Shown one piece after another: positions 6,360 through 7,830 of a stretch of DNA of 7,830 nucleotides. Within the stretch, counting starts at the first letter, position 1; each line of letters starts with the position of its first letter. Location: contig NZ_CALKTL010000096.1 in the NCBI RefSeq assembly GCF_937997405.1, positions 1-7,830 of the forward strand. The letters run 5' to 3'. Below the pieces are notes generated by a model, which saw only the letters and a program-made list of their open reading frames with translations, ran no database searches and had not been told where the DNA came from. A program made the translations under genes and the position numbers. The DNA is from an uncultured Campylobacter sp. (GTDB lineage Bacteria > Campylobacterota > Campylobacteria > Campylobacterales > Campylobacteraceae).

Positions 6360-6410
6360 GTTAAAATTTGACTTGATAGGCTACATGCCTTATCTTCGTC
6401 AAATTTTAAC
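6360..6410. repeat. Long inverted repeat / extended hairpin
   Basis: GTTAAAATTTGAC (6360-6372) is perfectly repeated in inverse at 6398-6410. The 25 bases between can pair further (GATA/TATC and GGC/GCC around a TACAT tip), giving a nearly continuous stem of about 20 pairs. It lacks a T tract on either side typical of a simple terminator. Options are an mRNA-stabilising or processing hairpin behind the flavoprotein transcript, a bidirectional terminator, or the remains of a small inverted-repeat element. Confidence 0.65.
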
Positions 6411-6459
6411 TTCAAACCCCCAAAAAATCGCCTCGAAATACTTGCAAATATTATTTTGT

Positions 6460-6510
6460 ATCGCAGGTTAAATTTAAGACTAAATTCGAGAATTCAGCCT
6501 GCGATCTTTT
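6460..6510 (+). promoter_or_regulatory. Possible structured leader or terminator upstream of the cytochrome operon
   Basis: ATCGCAGG (6460-6467) is the exact inverse of CCTGCGAT (6498-6505), enclosing 30 AT-rich bases and followed by CTTTTT. Without the long loop it would be a standard terminator. As it stands it may be an attenuator-like leader element or a second terminator. The gap 6325-6569 shows no clear TATAAT-type promoter for the cytochrome genes. Confidence 0.35.
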
Positions 6511-6569
6511 TAAATTTAAAGCCGAATTTGCAGTTAAATTTGTAAATTTGACATCCGAAAGGAATTCGC

Positions 6570-7010
6570 ATGAAACATAAAGCGTTTCTCGCCTTGTGCG
6601 CGTCTATGCTGCTATGCTCTTTTGCATTTAGCGCAGGAGCCCCAAGCGCAAAGATAACGTCTTTAGCCGATCTTAACGTCACCGACGAGCTGCGAGCCAA
6701 ACACCCTTTAAAGCCTCATCACGAAAAACTAAGCTTCACCTGCCTTGATTGTCACGAAGGACAAGGAAACGACGCTAGTAAATTTAAATCCATAGGCGAT
6801 AAAGGCTGTTTGTCCTGTCACGGCGACAAGAAAAAGATAGCTAAAAGACTAGAATACATGGATCTGCTAAAAGCAAATCCCCACAACTCGGTTCACGACG
6901 GCCCTACGCTATACTGCGACGAGTGCCACAACGAGCATAAAAAATCAACCAATATGTGCACGGAGTGCCACGAACACGAAGTTCCGCAATGGATGGGGGT
7001 AACGCCATGA
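6570..7010 (+). CDS. fccB: Periplasmic tetraheme cytochrome c (FccB-like, Fcc3 heme-domain type)
   Basis: The 146-residue product has a Sec signal peptide (basic MKHK, hydrophobic 5-20, cleavage near SAG at 21-23). It carries four CXXCH heme sites: CLDCH (58), CLSCH (80), CDECH (116) and CTECH (130), with extra histidines (H45, H50, H51, H105, H109, H123) available as second axial ligands. Heme spacing and the HDGPTLYCDECHNEHK stretch resemble the N-terminal tetraheme domain fused to the flavin domain in Shewanella Fcc3 (cytochrome c3-like), here as a free protein. It should shuttle electrons from the membrane quinol dehydrogenase encoded next to the periplasmic flavoprotein. AAAGGA at 6558-6563 sets the start. 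It overlaps the next gene by 4 bases (ATGA), so the two cytochromes are probably translationally coupled. Symbol by analogy to Wolinella. Confidence 0.9.
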   Translation: MKHKAFLALCASMLLCSFAFSAGAPSAKITSLADLNVTDELRAKHPLKPHHEKLSFTCLDCHEGQGNDASKFKSIGDKGCLSCHGDKKKIAKRLEYMDLLKANPHNSVHDGPTLYCDECHNEHKKSTNMCTECHEHEVPQWMGVTP

Positions 7011-7669
7011 AAATTTCAAAGAAAGTACTAGCGCTTATTATATTAGTAAGCGGCATTATAGGGTTTTTGGTGGTACTTCCCGTGCATTACGCCCTAGAAG
7101 AAACTAGCGGAGAGAAGTTTTGCGTAGTGTGCCACGAGATGGATCCTATGGTTATAGCTTATAGTAACGACGTACATAGCGGCAAAGGTAAAAGCGGAGT
7201 AAGGGCTAAATGCGTAGACTGCCACATACCTCACGACAACCTAGCCAAATACGTCCTAGTTAAAGCCAAAAACGGATTGATGGAGGGATATATTCATTTC
7301 TTCAAAGACCCGGAGGCTATAGACTGGCATAAAAACAGAGAGAAAAGAGAGCACTTCGTATTTGATAACGGTTGCGTTAGCTGTCATACGAATTTGGTAG
7401 ACAATAAACTAACAAGCCCGCAAGCTCAAAAGATGCACGCTCACTATAAGAGTCTGCTAAATACCGATAAGCAACTAACCTGCGCTAGCTGTCACGCCGA
7501 GGTAGGCCACAGCGGGCTAAACAACATGCTAAACTACTGGAAGCCTGAATACAAAATCTACGAAAAGAAAGCCGCAATCAAAAAAGAAGAGATAAAGAAG
7601 GCTTATTTTGGGGAGGATTATGTAGCACCAAAGGTAGAGAACAAAGAGGATAACGTCACCAAAAAGTAG
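7007..7669 (+). CDS. fccC: NapC/NrfH-family membrane tetraheme cytochrome c, menaquinol dehydrogenase (FccC-like)
   Basis: This is a 220-residue protein with an uncleaved N-terminal membrane anchor (about 7-29) and four heme sites, CVVCH (39), CVDCH (69), CVSCH (123) and CASCH (159), facing the periplasm. One helix plus four hemes, with CVVCHEMDPM at the first site (a CXXCHxM arrangement), is the NapC/NrfH/NirT pattern. These proteins oxidise menaquinol and pass electrons to a periplasmic partner, here most likely the tetraheme cytochrome just upstream and then the flavoprotein. The C-terminal tail (about 187-220) is rich in Lys and Glu and looks disordered. I choose ATG 7007, overlapping the previous stop by 4 bases. 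An in-frame ATG at 6956 would add 17 polar residues before the membrane helix and lies inside the upstream heme region. Symbol by analogy. Confidence 0.9.
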   Translation: MKISKKVLALIILVSGIIGFLVVLPVHYALEETSGEKFCVVCHEMDPMVIAYSNDVHSGKGKSGVRAKCVDCHIPHDNLAKYVLVKAKNGLMEGYIHFFKDPEAIDWHKNREKREHFVFDNGCVSCHTNLVDNKLTSPQAQKMHAHYKSLLNTDKQLTCASCHAEVGHSGLNNMLNYWKPEYKIYEKKAAIKKEEIKKAYFGEDYVAPKVENKEDNVTKK

Positions 7670-7675
7670 GCTAAA

Positions 7676-7741
7676 ATGAAGAAAATTTTGCTCGTTAGCG
7701 ACGACGCTCAGATGCAACTAAGTCTCAACGCCGCGCTTTAG
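7676..7741 (+). pseudogene. 21-residue stub resembling the start of a response-regulator receiver domain
   Basis: The ATG at 7676, 6 bases after the previous stop, reads MKKILLVSDDAQMQLSLNAAL and then TAG. It matches the opening strand, acidic pair and first helix of CheY-like receiver domains (KILLVxDD...L...AL). No continuation of the domain is evident in any frame up to 7830. It may be a decayed two-component regulator that once accompanied the respiratory genes, or chance. No ribosome-binding site is obvious apart from the preceding gene's end. Confidence 0.5.
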
Positions 7742-7782
7742 CAAGGATCCGGTAAATTTTAAATCAGTAAAATTTCGCGCGA

Positions 7783-7805
7783 TAACGGGAGTTTATCTCC
7801 CGTTA
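7783..7805. terminator. Strong hairpin, possible end of the cytochrome transcript
   Basis: TAACGGGAG (7783-7791) pairs exactly with CTCCCGTTA (7797-7805) around TTTAT. There is no proper T tract after it (CGATCTT follows), so terminator function is plausible but not certain. Confidence 0.5.
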
Positions 7806-7830
7806 CGATCTTCGTAAACAGACTATCTCT

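Noticed and set aside
6956..7006. Upstream in-frame ATG for the NapC/NrfH-type gene
   Set aside because: The added residues are encoded by the heme-binding end of the previous gene in another frame and would precede the membrane anchor without purpose.
1..7830. tRNA, rRNA, CRISPR array, insertion sequence or integrase
   Set aside because: I saw no cloverleaf, regular spacer-repeat pattern, transposase motif or attachment-site repeat.

Overview
The window looks like chromosomal DNA of an anaerobic or microaerobic Campylobacterota, most likely one of the more GC-rich, respiratory Campylobacter species (the gracilis/rectus/showae type). Three things point there: the constant use of AAATTT/TTTAAATTT words in gaps and in codons, a Campylobacter-style extended -10 promoter (TTTAGATATAAT), and a periplasmic flavoprotein/NapC-type respiratory set like Wolinella fccABC. 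The species is an inference; no rRNA or other marker gene is present. Every gene I can support lies on the + strand.

Region 1 (1-1018) holds the last residues of one EamA/DMT-family transporter and a complete paralogue directly behind it. Region 2 (1180-1981) is a wreck: the N-terminal two thirds of a 2-hydroxyacyl-CoA-dehydratase-type ATPase activase (BcrAD/BadFG, YjiL-like) runs through a frameshift straight into the C-terminal third of an HgdB/YjiM-like double-cubane-cluster protein. The C-terminus of the first gene and most of the second are gone.

Region 3 (2053-4532) is a tight three-gene operon with overlapping stop/start codons and a terminator. It encodes a Tat-exported ModA-like substrate-binding protein, a NapH-like membrane iron-sulfur protein with two CX3CP motifs and two [4Fe-4S] ferredoxin motifs, and a compact NifB-family radical SAM protein that keeps its cluster-ligating residues. 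No nitrogenase, nifEN or ABC permease gene is present here. This NifB-like set, next to remains of a double-cubane system, is the most intriguing part of the window; its function is not known to me.

Region 4 (4712-7669) is a periplasmic respiratory system. It consists of a promoter, a Tat-exported FAD flavoprotein of the fumarate/urocanate/methacrylate reductase family, a terminator and long hairpin, a tetraheme periplasmic cytochrome c, and a NapC/NrfH-type membrane tetraheme quinol dehydrogenase. The probable electron path is menaquinol -> NapC/NrfH-type protein -> tetraheme cytochrome -> flavoprotein -> an unsaturated organic acid. The flavoprotein has the general catalytic residues but not the usual fumarate-specific ones, so the acceptor is open.

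Region 5 (7676-7830) contains a 21-codon stub resembling the start of a response-regulator receiver domain, followed by a strong hairpin.
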